Shown piece after piece: positions 8,681 through 16,654 of a DNA stretch of 44,033 nt; positions within the stretch are counted from its first letter, which is position 1; each line of letters starts with the position of its first letter. The stretch spans positions 1 through 44,033 of the forward strand of contig NZ_ABGR01000017.1 in the NCBI RefSeq assembly GCF_000171815.1. Reading direction: 5' to 3'. The stretch comes from Vibrio sp. AND4. GTDB taxonomy: Bacteria > Pseudomonadota > Gammaproteobacteria > Enterobacterales > Vibrionaceae. The position numbers and the translations under genes were made by a program. The notes below the pieces were generated by a model. It saw only the letters and a list, made by a program, of their open reading frames with translations, had not been told where the DNA came from and searched no databases.

Positions 8681-9037
8681 TTAATTATTTTTTATTTTAT
8701 CTATCGTGCCCTCAATCATTCCTCCGGCAAAATAAAATCCAAGAATCAACATGACTGGACTTACCAAGGATGAAGTCATTATTTTTTCGATTGCATTGAT
8801 TTGTGTTGTTATATCAACAAAAAAACTCATGACGATTAAAAGAGTAAGAATAGTCAAAAAAGTAAAACAAAACATTATAGCCAATAAACGTTGTGCGATT
8901 TTATAAGGTTCATATGCTTTCAGTATCTGTTTTTTTTGTACCGCCTTTTCCTCATCTGTGTAAAATGAATCATCTATCAAAGAAATACCTTTGCTCACCA
9001 TTTCTGATGAACCAAACAAATTATCAAATAACCACAT
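8681..9037 (-). CDS. Holin of the three-transmembrane (GTA_holin_3TM-like) type
   Basis: The 118-residue protein has a soluble amphipathic N-terminus (FYTDEEKAVQKKQILKAYEP) followed by hydrophobic segments near residues 49-75 and 88-108, with a charged C-terminal tail. The FYTDEEKA...YEPYKIAQRLLA pattern is characteristic of the 3TM holin family. It would form inner-membrane lesions that let the endolysin reach the wall. The gene is 39 bp downstream of the endolysin and upstream of the chitinase, so the three form a lysis/export cassette. No spanin is recognisable. Confidence 0.75.
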   Translation of the reverse strand: MWLFDNLFGSSEMVSKGISLIDDSFYTDEEKAVQKKQILKAYEPYKIAQRLLAIMFCFTFLTILTLLIVMSFFVDITTQINAIEKIMTSSLVSPVMLILGFYFAGGMIEGTIDKIKNN

Positions 9038-9076
9038 ATTTATCTCGTTTAAAAATTTATGAATGTATTTTACTTT

Positions 9077-9544
9077 TTATTGCTTACAACAATAATTTAT
9101 GTCTAATTGGTCACTTTTTATCACCGTCATTTGTCGGTTTGCGCGTGCAGGCGTTTGTTTTGCCCAAAGAGAATCCAATCCTTCCATATAGGCAGTGTTC
9201 CAGTCCTTATTATTTAATGCGTCTAACATTTTTTTAAAGCCAAGCAACCCATTAACGCCCATTTGGTATGCCATTGAAATCAACATCGCTTGTCGATTTG
9301 GACCGCAACCTGTATACCAATCGTATCTGCTTAATGTTTTTGATAAGTGTTCGATTTCGACACTGCACCAATGCTCAGCGACTGAGATTGGACATTGAAA
9401 ACAGTACTGATGTAAAGATGCCCCCTTAGGACCAATCTTTTGACCTATGCCAATCGTCGGGTACCCTTCAGAGCAATAGTATGGATCTTCAGAAAAACCT
9501 TCTTCAAATTTTAATACATTAAGTGAAATTTTATTTAATGACAT
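9077..9544 (-). CDS. T4-type lysozyme/endolysin (GH24)
   Basis: This 155-residue muramidase would cleave the peptidoglycan glycan backbone. The start shows the GH24 pattern E-8x-D/C-5x-T as Glu15, Cys24 and Thr30 (within FEEGFSEDPYYCSEGYPTIG), with Cys at the position of Asp20 of T4 lysozyme. The C-terminal part has the usual NRQ...GVNGLLGFKKML and RANRQ segments. There is no signal peptide or signal-anchor, so it needs the holin. It precedes the holin, and its 5' leader contains a hexanucleotide repeat that could affect expression. Confidence 0.88.
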   Translation of the reverse strand: MSLNKISLNVLKFEEGFSEDPYYCSEGYPTIGIGQKIGPKGASLHQYCFQCPISVAEHWCSVEIEHLSKTLSRYDWYTGCGPNRQAMLISMAYQMGVNGLLGFKKMLDALNNKDWNTAYMEGLDSLWAKQTPARANRQMTVIKSDQLDINYCCKQ

Positions 9545-9570
9545 TTCGTATGGCCTTACTATTTTAATAA

Positions 9571-9610
9571 CTATAACTATAACTATAACTATAACTATAA
9601 CTATAACTAT
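9571..9610. repeat. Hexanucleotide tandem repeat upstream of the endolysin
   Basis: The unit CTATAA repeats six full times plus CTAT, immediately upstream of the endolysin start. On the minus (coding) strand each unit reads TTATAG, giving a string of TATAGT -10-like hexamers. Slipped-strand changes would add or remove six bases at a time from this leader or promoter. Confidence 0.9.
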
Positions 9611-9655
9611 TTTAATAACTATAATTGCAACGACTGAAGGGATTTTTATTGATCA

Positions 9656-10012
9656 TTACCTGACTAAAATACAGACTCTATGATGGGCTGTTTTATTCAT
9701 AATGTAGTCAAGTTTATGTGGTGTGGTTTTGCAAATGGATTTCAGGCTACCTAATTCCACAGCCCTATTATTATCTATCCAGCTTATAACGGTATCTACT
9801 ACTTCTTTATCTGAAGTTTTACCCTTTAATGAGCGTTCAACTATGTAGAATGCATTTCTCGTCGCGAGACTTCTGTAGGAGTCTTCATGCAAAATTTGAC
9901 TCTCAATAGAATAGCCACTCATCACAATAGGGACAAGAATAAGAATGATTTTACTAATTAAAACGCTTCTAGTTTCTTCAATAAGTGAATTTATATTTTT
10001 TGTCTCATGCAT
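9656..10012 (-). CDS. Small one-TM protein at the head of the lysis block
   Basis: I do not recognise this 118-residue protein. It has a short polar N-terminus, one hydrophobic segment at about residues 19-36 (ISKIILILVPIVMSGYSI), and a C-terminal domain with several Lys, Asp and two Cys residues. It lies just before the endolysin in the same direction. The place and single N-terminal membrane anchor would suit a spanin or a lysis regulator, but it lacks the coiled coil expected of an Rz-type i-spanin, so that role is only a possibility. Confidence 0.5.
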   Translation of the reverse strand: MHETKNINSLIEETRSVLISKIILILVPIVMSGYSIESQILHEDSYRSLATRNAFYIVERSLKGKTSDKEVVDTVISWIDNNRAVELGSLKSICKTTPHKLDYIMNKTAHHRVCILVR

Positions 10013-10154
10013 ATACCAACCCTCTTAGCTAAATTCAGTGCTGTTTCTTTTTTTAGCTATTGCGGAAGTAAGAATCGATTTTTTTCTGCTAATTAACCCG
10101 GTGAATCTTGAGAAGATAATTATCCGACTGTTAATGTAAATTAACCACTGCTGT

Positions 10155-10191
10155 CGCTGATAAATAGAGATTAATTTTATCAGCGCTTTTT
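10155..10191 (+). terminator. Strong hairpin with T-tract, plus-strand polarity
   Basis: CGCTGATAAA (10155-10164) pairs perfectly with TTTATCAGCG (10176-10185), and five T residues follow at 10187-10191. It looks like an intrinsic terminator for plus-strand transcription, although no plus-strand gene precedes it. It may insulate the minus-strand fibre genes from antisense transcription. Confidence 0.6.
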
Positions 10192-10217
10192 AATGTACTT
10201 ACCTCTGAGGTACTGGA

Positions 10218-10316
10218 CTATTCAGTAAGTTAGCTCAGCCAAGCGGATAGGTAAGGTGACTGAGTCGTTCAGCACCATGCGTGGCTTGTTGCCCAGGGAT
10301 TGCAAAAAATGAGTTA
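10218..10316 (-). pseudogene. Second 3' remnant of the cap gene (afp16)
   Basis: The sequence CTGGACTATTCA, then GCTCAGCCAAGC and GGTAAGGTGACTGAGTCGTT, matches the 3' end of the cap gene at 12218-12380, with about 80 bases deleted in the middle. It ends exactly where the fibre gene at 10317 stops. It marks the edge of a tandem duplication that produced the fibre genes. Confidence 0.75.
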
Positions 10317-11129
10317 TCAAAGTTGACTGATAGGATAAACTTTCCAAGATTTCCTCGTAAAGGTCCAGTCTGTCATCCACCATTTCACCTCAATTTTGGA
10401 GTTATCAGTGATTGTTTGGTTGCGCCACTCCGCAATTTTAATGGGATCATCGAGGTCATAGTCATTAAATTCGCCAACAGTCCTTGTGGGTGATTTACCG
10501 TCAAGTTTGAGCACAAGATGACCACCGGTAGTAATGACCCCCACCCAAGCGCTATCTGTATTATATAAGTAGGCCCTAGTCCAACCTGATCGGCTAGTAT
10601 GAAAAAATATAAAACCGGCGGTATCAGAGTGTTTAGCGAAATGGGTAGCCGAATGTGTTCTCGCCATCAAGCGTTTCCAGATCTGAATATAATCAATCCC
10701 TAACGTATCACCAGAACCGGTCAGCCCCTCACCGGCCAGTTTAGTTGACACTGTTCCATAATTAACCTTTAACGTATCACCATTATCGGTCAGCCCCTCA
10801 CCGGCCAGTTTAGTTGACACTGTTCCATAATTAACCTTTAACGTGTCACCAGTACCGGTCAGCCCTTCACCAGCTAACTTACTTGACACTGCTCCATAAT
10901 TAACCTTTAACGTATCACCAGAACCAGTCAGCCCCTCACCGGCCAGTTTTGTTGACACTGTTCCATAATTGATATTTAACGTACCGTTATTAAGATTCAG
11001 TCCATTGCCATAATTAACCTCTCTAACTTGCCCGGCTAAATCAATTAACTGGGCAAAATCTTCTTGCTGTGGAACTGCTCCTGCCATGAATTTCGGCTTT
11101 AAAGCACTAGGGTCTATTTTACTCATCAT
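10317..11129 (-). CDS. Fibre protein, adenovirus-shaft-like repeats, distal copy
   Basis: The 270-residue protein starts with the base shared by all four fibre genes (SKIDPSALKPKFMAGAVP... IDLAGQVREV, residues 3-40). Residues 50-142 hold four 23-residue repeats with the core LKVNYGTVSTKLAGEGLT, a pattern like the triple-beta-spiral shaft of adenovirus fibre reported for Afp13/PVC13. The last 125 residues (from about MARTHSATHF) form a distinct head rich in aromatic residues. It should be a trimeric receptor-binding fibre on the baseplate. It is the most distal fibre and follows a 3' scrap of the cap gene, showing it arose by duplication. Confidence 0.75.
   Translation of the reverse strand: MMSKIDPSALKPKFMAGAVPQQEDFAQLIDLAGQVREVNYGNGLNLNNGTLNINYGTVSTKLAGEGLTGSGDTLKVNYGAVSSKLAGEGLTGTGDTLKVNYGTVSTKLAGEGLTDNGDTLKVNYGTVSTKLAGEGLTGSGDTLGIDYIQIWKRLMARTHSATHFAKHSDTAGFIFFHTSRSGWTRAYLYNTDSAWVGVITTGGHLVLKLDGKSPTRTVGEFNDYDLDDPIKIAEWRNQTITDNSKIEVKWWMTDWTFTRKSWKVYPISQL
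10704..10982. repeat. 69-bp tandem repeats in the fibre shaft
   Basis: Four near-identical 69-bp units encode the 23-residue shaft repeats, differing by a few bases (for example ACCAGAACC, ACCATTATC and ACCAGTACC in the turn region). The same unit appears about twice at the start of the next fibre gene (11935-12030). Such repeats can expand or recombine between fibre genes and change shaft length in frame. Confidence 0.85.
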
Positions 11130-11186
11130 TGTCTCTCTTTAATGGTTTTGGTTAACGCGTTATAGAAATACCGCTGGGGCACTGGA

Positions 11187-11349
11187 CTATTCATTAAATA
11201 AGGGGGATTGGGTCATATCCTGTGTGATTTCTTCTAGTGTAGTGTTGTCAACGCGTGCCACTATGTCAGTTGGCTCAGCCAAGCTAATAGTTAAGGTGAC
11301 TGAGTCGTTCAGTACCATGCGTTGCTTGTTATTCAATGATTGCCAAAAA
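11187..11349 (-). pseudogene. 3' remnant of the cap gene (afp16) between two fibre genes
   Basis: About 160 bases are nearly identical to the final stretch of the cap gene (12218-12380), including its last residues MTQSPLFNE and the stop. The copy begins inside the reading frame and has no start. It lies between the two tandem fibre genes, so one duplication unit is a fibre gene plus the tail of the cap gene, about 1.03 kb. Confidence 0.85.
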
Positions 11350-12168
11350 TTAGTTATCTAAGTCACTGATTGCCCTTACAAGGCCTTGTTGCCAATTGTA
11401 GCCCCAATAACCACCGTATCGTACCATTCGTGCTTTAACTGTATCACCAACACTGACTGTTGCTCTTTCCCATATTGCATTTACCACCGGATTGAATGGA
11501 CCGTCGTTAATTTGGCCGAAAAGCCTACTGCTGAAGCTGGGCGCACTTCCTTTAAGCTGTACCTCACCCTTATGTATACCTATATAATTATTTGGACGAT
11601 CAGCTAAGTAAAAGGAGATTCTTACATGGGACGCAGTGGAACTAGGACCCTTATCATAACCGCGAATAAAACCGATAATAGGGCCAAGTTCAACATAATG
11701 AGTAGCGGAGTGTGTCAACGCCATCATTTTCATCCAGATTTTTCTATATTCAAGCTCTAATTGAGTACCTGTAGAATTAATCCCGTTTCCTGCCAGATTA
11801 TTTGACACTTTGTTATAGTCGACACCTAGCTGATCGCTGTCGTTAATACTGAGCCCAGACCCGTCAACTTGGAGCTTTAATTTATTACCGCTAGCGGAAA
11901 GCCCCACACCGGCCAGTTTTGTTGACACTGTTCCATAATTAACCTCTAACGTATCACCATTATCGGTCAGCCCCTCACCGGCCAGTTTTGTTGACACTGT
12001 TCCATAATTGATATTTAACGTACCGTTATTAAGACCCAGTCCATTGCCATCATTAACCTCTCTAACTTGTCCGGCTAAATCAATTAACTGAACAAAATCT
12101 TCTTGCTGTGGAACTGCTCCTGCCATGAATTTCGGCTTTAAAGCACTAGGGGCTATTTTACTCATCAT
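11350..12168 (-). CDS. Fibre protein, adenovirus-shaft-like, middle copy
   Basis: The 272-residue protein shares its first 60 residues almost exactly with the 10317 fibre, then has two shaft units of the same type followed by more divergent units (GVGLSASGNKLKLQVDGSGL). The head, from about MMALTHSATHYV, differs strongly from the neighbouring heads except for the ALTHSATHY entry segment. It follows the cap gene after a 49-bp gap. Role: trimeric receptor-binding fibre of the injection particle. The conserved base presumably docks on the baseplate while the head sets target choice. Confidence 0.75.
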   Translation of the reverse strand: MMSKIAPSALKPKFMAGAVPQQEDFVQLIDLAGQVREVNDGNGLGLNNGTLNINYGTVSTKLAGEGLTDNGDTLEVNYGTVSTKLAGVGLSASGNKLKLQVDGSGLSINDSDQLGVDYNKVSNNLAGNGINSTGTQLELEYRKIWMKMMALTHSATHYVELGPIIGFIRGYDKGPSSTASHVRISFYLADRPNNYIGIHKGEVQLKGSAPSFSSRLFGQINDGPFNPVVNAIWERATVSVGDTVKARMVRYGGYWGYNWQQGLVRAISDLDN

Positions 12169-12217
12169 TGTCTCTCTTTATTGGTTTTGGTTAACGCGTT
12201 ATAGAAGGGGCACTGGA

Positions 12218-12835
12218 CTATTCATTAAATAAGGGGGATTGGGTCATATCCTGTGTGATTTCTTCTAGTGTAGTGTTCTCAACGCGTGTCACTATGTCAG
12301 TTGGCTCAGCCAAGCTAATAGGTAAGGTGACTGAGTAGTTCAGCACCATGCGTGGCTTGCTACCCAGTGCTTGCCAAAAATTACCCAGACTGTTGAGCTC
12401 TTCCCTTGGCGGCATTACTCGTGTTTTTGCATTGGGAAATTGTGTTAAGGTTCGGTTGTTGATCAGCGCATTAATAATCTGATTCATAATGGTTATCGCT
12501 TGATTTTTTGGGCCCATAGACATTTCGCCATCTACGTTTTCCCAGTAGGTGATGATGTAGTTACAGCACAGATTGACATGATCAGGCGCAAATCTCCCCT
12601 TCTTATTATCATAACGGTTAGATTGCGACGTATTTAACGTCAGATCTTCGTGAACATCATACAGAAACACACTGACCGTTGGTTTAGTACCAAGCTTATC
12701 CGGATCTGGAATGTCAAAACGGATCTCGGTTCCTTCAGCTACGTAGTCAGTCAAGATGTCTTCCAGTGCGGTATTGAGATCTAGGATGTCTTTGTTCGAG
12801 ACGTTTTGCTCAGCAGATTTTGCAAATGCATTCAT
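12218..12835 (-). CDS. afp16: Tube/sheath cap protein (DUF4255, Afp16-type)
   Basis: The 205-residue DUF4255 protein is the expected terminator that caps tube and sheath once the particle reaches full length. Recognisable segments are the N-terminal helical start with TALEDILTDYVAEGTEIRFD, the PTVSVFLYDVHEDLTLN strand region, and LCCNYIITYWE. It lies 21 bp downstream of the AAA+ ATPase gene, the usual Afp15-Afp16 order. Its 3' end has been copied twice downstream, each time next to a fibre gene. Confidence 0.85.
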   Translation of the reverse strand: MNAFAKSAEQNVSNKDILDLNTALEDILTDYVAEGTEIRFDIPDPDKLGTKPTVSVFLYDVHEDLTLNTSQSNRYDNKKGRFAPDHVNLCCNYIITYWENVDGEMSMGPKNQAITIMNQIINALINNRTLTQFPNAKTRVMPPREELNSLGNFWQALGSKPRMVLNYSVTLPISLAEPTDIVTRVENTTLEEITQDMTQSPLFNE

Positions 12836-12856
12836 ATTTCGTTTCTTCTTTTACGT

Positions 12857-14935
12857 TTAGATTATAAGGCGACCAACTTTTGTTAATTCACGCTGCATGG
12901 CTGTCAGGATGTGATGCTCACTAATATGTGGTGCATTCTCACCTGCAGAAAAGTAAGCAGATAACAAAGCAATATTTCGGATATTGGCCCCGGTTAGCTG
13001 GGTACGCGCTGCTAGAGCACGCAAATCAAGATTCGGATCGAGTTTGCACCCCTCGGGCCAAATGCTTTTCCATAGTGCATGCCGAGTATTTTCATCTGGC
13101 GCTTTAAATTGCGTAATGAAGGTAAATCGCCGGCTGAACGCCTCATCGAGGTGGCTTCGGTTGTTGGTCGCGAGAATCGCTAAGCCTGGGTAGTTCTCCA
13201 GTCTTTGCAATAGATACGCGACTTCAATGTTGGCATGTCTATCTTTTGAATCACTTGCTTCCGAGCGTTTACCAAACAGGGCATCAGCCTCATCAAAAAA
13301 CAGTACGCCGGCATCCGCTTCGGCCAAGTCAAAAATACGAGCCAGATGCTTCTCGGTTTCACCAATGTATTTATCCACCACATTGGCTAGGTCCACTTTG
13401 ATCAGATCAACGCCGAGCTGCCCGGCAATAACCTCGGCAGCCATGGTTTTTCCTAAACCCGAATCACCATGAAAAAGCGCACTGACTCCCGTGCCGTAAC
13501 CGACTTTATCGGCAAAACCGGAATTCAATACTTGCTCTCGCTGCTGGATCGCCACCATGAGCTCATGCAGTTGATTTTTCAGGTTATCAGCGACGATGAG
13601 GTCATCAAAGCCGCGCTTAGGTTCAATTCGATGTGCTAATTGACCAAAATTTTTCTGCGAGTGAAGTCGAAAAGCCTTGTTGAGATCGGCATCGTTAACT
13701 GGGCTATCTTGATCCCTCAAGGAGCGATAACATCTTGCCTCTTGCAGTATATTGTTCAGTGAGGATTGGTTAAATGAAAAGCGACGGCATAAACGCTCTG
13801 TGTCTGTTGAGATAAAGTCCTCAGAACTCAGTGCACGTTGTAAAATATGCAGTTTTTCTTGGTAAGAAAGAGTCGGCATCTCTAGCGCAATCTGCGTCAC
13901 GTTGGGCATCACCGTTCGAGCGCTATCTTGCTCACACAATCCGATAATCCGCACGTGTGGCTGCTTAACCAAGGTTACCCAATCACTGAGTAATTCTTGG
14001 CGTGAATCGGAAAATTCATCCCAATGACGAACCACAAGGATGCCATTACGCATTCTTACTTCACGTAAGGCCTCCTTTAGTGCCTGTTTGGCGTCACGTC
14101 TCTCCGTAGGTAACTTAGTTACATCCAGCACGAGTAACAGATCATTTTTTGTTGCGGCTTCAGCAGCAATTGCCTCTAGACGCCCACAGCCTAAAGGACC
14201 TTTTAACATGATGATCGGCATCACGTTATCTTGTTGGTTGTGTACTTGGGCTTGCATCCCTTCGCGAATAGTTTGGGGGCAAGAGTATTGAGTTGAGTCC
14301 CTAAAATACCATTTGGCACAATCAGCGAGGTGAGAGGCTAAAGAATGATGTCCGAACAGATAATGGTAGATTGCCGCTGGGGTTTGAAATAACGATTGTT
14401 GCCATCCTTCCCCTCGCCGCTGTTTACTTTTGTCAATACTGATGAGTTCATGTCGGAGCAACGTTGAATCAGGTAAAAAGTCGCCTTGGCGATCCGATTG
14501 TTCTTCGACAGAGCCAGCGAGTAATTGTAATGCCAGTTCAATACTCGGATTCTCTTTATCTTCAGAACGTTGTAAAGCAGCGAACCATGAATGGTAACGA
14601 CTGTCCATATGCGGCATCAAACCGAGTAACAGTACATTTACTTCAAACTCTGTCAGTTTAAAGCGTGCCTTGAGCGATGACAGTCGACAGTCAGAAGCGT
14701 TCAAATGCGGCAGCTCACCAACATTGAAAATCGCCGGTGTTTGCATCCAATGCGGCACCCCTTGTGACGTCGCTTGGTGTTGAGAGATGCGCTCTTCGTC
14801 TAAGATAAAATCTTCAAGCACATGTGCTTCGAGTGCCGGGCGGCGCATGAGTGTGTAACGTTGCAGGTGCAAATCAAGCTGCTCAATTGCGCTAAATAGC
14901 GTCTGCTGATCATGATTAAGATGGGGAGAGGTCAT
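12857..14935 (-). CDS. afp15: AAA+ ATPase of the injection system (Afp15-type)
   Basis: The 692-residue protein is the conserved eCIS ATPase needed for particle assembly or cargo loading. An N-terminal helical region is followed by a first, degenerate nucleotide site near residue 245 (KGPLGCGRLEA, lacking the Walker A Lys and Thr/Ser). The active second AAA+ module has Walker A HGDSGLGKT near residue 485, Walker B GVLFFDEADALFGKR near 547, and ATNNRSHLDEAFSRRF as sensor 1 and arginine finger region. It is 124 bp upstream of the tape-measure stop and directly before the cap gene. Only the second site looks able to hydrolyse ATP. Confidence 0.92.
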   Translation of the reverse strand: MTSPHLNHDQQTLFSAIEQLDLHLQRYTLMRRPALEAHVLEDFILDEERISQHQATSQGVPHWMQTPAIFNVGELPHLNASDCRLSSLKARFKLTEFEVNVLLLGLMPHMDSRYHSWFAALQRSEDKENPSIELALQLLAGSVEEQSDRQGDFLPDSTLLRHELISIDKSKQRRGEGWQQSLFQTPAAIYHYLFGHHSLASHLADCAKWYFRDSTQYSCPQTIREGMQAQVHNQQDNVMPIIMLKGPLGCGRLEAIAAEAATKNDLLLVLDVTKLPTERRDAKQALKEALREVRMRNGILVVRHWDEFSDSRQELLSDWVTLVKQPHVRIIGLCEQDSARTVMPNVTQIALEMPTLSYQEKLHILQRALSSEDFISTDTERLCRRFSFNQSSLNNILQEARCYRSLRDQDSPVNDADLNKAFRLHSQKNFGQLAHRIEPKRGFDDLIVADNLKNQLHELMVAIQQREQVLNSGFADKVGYGTGVSALFHGDSGLGKTMAAEVIAGQLGVDLIKVDLANVVDKYIGETEKHLARIFDLAEADAGVLFFDEADALFGKRSEASDSKDRHANIEVAYLLQRLENYPGLAILATNNRSHLDEAFSRRFTFITQFKAPDENTRHALWKSIWPEGCKLDPNLDLRALAARTQLTGANIRNIALLSAYFSAGENAPHISEHHILTAMQRELTKVGRLII

Positions 14936-15059
14936 GAGTTAACCCTAAAAGTATTTCAGTTCATGTGAGTCGAGAGGTTGGCTGAATCCAGCTTTTCGAG
15001 CTCACTTGGGTATGGAAATGCGATTTTTTATCCGTGCCTTTGTTTATTCGAGGCTTTGT

Positions 15060-16415
15060 TTATTCGAGGCTGCCCCACACGACTTTGATGGGCTGCTCTA
15101 GCCAAGGTAGGGCGATGATGTTCACCGGCCATGGCCAATCCTGGAGCAATACATCAAAGCTATCTGAGGTGACCGTTAGCACTGGCTGTTGAACCGTGGT
15201 GAGGAAACCAGGGCGCTGAAGGAACCATTGTTGAATGTCCTCAGGTGACAGCTTTTGCCATTTGCCTTGTAGAGCCTCTGGCAGCCCTTTTAACCAATTA
15301 TCTAAGAATGATAATGTCTCCTCCTCTAATGCCATTGGTTCCGGTGGCACTGCTTCGGTAATACCGCACATCAATAAGGGAAGCGGTGAATAATCCCTTT
15401 TTTCAGCCTGTGGCTCACAGAGCCAACTAATACACGATGCGGCCTTCAATTGCGTTTCACGATTCAAAAAAGCCTTGTCTTTGAGTAAACCGAGCTGACG
15501 AAATAAGCTGGGTAAGAAGGGCCATAATAAACTCAAGCCAGCATTAGAAATGCTCTCCCATGGTTCATCTTTGGCCTTGTTGCCAGCCGAGTTGAGCATT
15601 TCTTTATTGAGCAAGGCGAATTGCCGCCCAGAGAGCTGTGGCTGAATGTACTCACGCACCGGATCTCTTTGCCATAACTTAATCAACCAATTTGCCTTGA
15701 AATGCTTATTGCCTTTAGTGTCTAACGCATTGTTAAACACTTTTAGCAATATTTGTTTCTCATAGGCACTGTAAGGCGAATCAGTAATATCAAGTTCTGG
15801 TAGCTCGAGCTTAAGGCGCTCCTGACAATAGTGTATCGCGCAAAGCTGCAATGTGGTTGGGGTTAGGTTTCCCGTCACCTCGAGTTCTGAGACCCACTTT
15901 TGGCATATCTCTTTGAGTTTTGAAGGCGAGAGGCTGCGATACAGTTGGTTTGCGCCACGATATTCGAGGCAAGCCTGGGCCAACTTCGCGAGCGTCAATT
16001 GAGGATTTATTCTCAGCAACTCATTGAGCTTTTCAATATTTCTCAGTACTTCTGAGCTTTCCACTACGAAATCGAATCTTGATTGTTCACTAAGGTCTTC
16101 ATTCTCGTACTTTGACACTAATTGCTGAAGAGTACGCGTTAACTGCCTCTCCAATTGTTGACAAAAGGTCGGTTCGAAAGTACCTGCGGGTATCTTCCCC
16201 AAGTCAATAATCAGTGGCCGAGTCACGCGTAGTGTCTGGCCACCAGTATCGATCCTCGACAATACCCGCTCGAGTAATCTTTTTAATTCTGTATGAAACA
16301 GTTGACTGCAACGCCGACTAAATCGGTCGGCATCATTAGTTGGTAAAGAGAGGGAGATACGTACTTTATCTATTGTGTATTTTTGCTGGGGTATTATTTC
16401 GCCTAAGCTTCTCAT
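15060..16415 (-). CDS. afp14: Contractile injection system tape-measure protein (Afp14-type)
   Basis: The 451-residue protein matches the CIS tape-measure family. Its start (IDKVRISLSLPTNDADRFSR) and a segment TGGQTLRVTRPLIIDLGKIP fit the conserved N-terminal block, and the C-terminal third has the VVWGSLE-ending beta segment typical of the family. In Afp this protein sets particle length, and shortened versions gave shorter particles. It lies between the collar fibre and the ATPase as expected. At 451 residues it is on the short side compared with Afp14 as I remember it, suggesting a short particle. Function is by family. Confidence 0.7.
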   Translation of the reverse strand: MRSLGEIIPQQKYTIDKVRISLSLPTNDADRFSRRCSQLFHTELKRLLERVLSRIDTGGQTLRVTRPLIIDLGKIPAGTFEPTFCQQLERQLTRTLQQLVSKYENEDLSEQSRFDFVVESSEVLRNIEKLNELLRINPQLTLAKLAQACLEYRGANQLYRSLSPSKLKEICQKWVSELEVTGNLTPTTLQLCAIHYCQERLKLELPELDITDSPYSAYEKQILLKVFNNALDTKGNKHFKANWLIKLWQRDPVREYIQPQLSGRQFALLNKEMLNSAGNKAKDEPWESISNAGLSLLWPFLPSLFRQLGLLKDKAFLNRETQLKAASCISWLCEPQAEKRDYSPLPLLMCGITEAVPPEPMALEEETLSFLDNWLKGLPEALQGKWQKLSPEDIQQWFLQRPGFLTTVQQPVLTVTSDSFDVLLQDWPWPVNIIALPWLEQPIKVVWGSLE

Positions 16416-16654
16416 TCAATTCTCATAATAAAGGCCAAAATATAATAAGGAAGCATTACATCAACTTCATGTTTATGAGCCATTAAAGCCTCCATAATGA
16501 AATACTTTAAAGAGTTTATCTCAATGATGAGTTCTCTCTACTTAGTGGTGCATTTCAGATAGAAGAGGGCGCAATGGTGTCTACAGGAAAACTCTGCCGC
16601 GTTTAAATCTATATTTGCGACAGAGCCATAGTGCACTCACGGTATCGTTTAGAC
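16416..16654. other. Intergenic region before the tape-measure gene
   Basis: These 239 bases hold no reading frame worth calling. The gap is unusually wide for this operon and could contain an internal promoter for the tape-measure, ATPase, cap and fibre genes, but no strong -35/-10 pair was identified. Confidence 0.4.
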
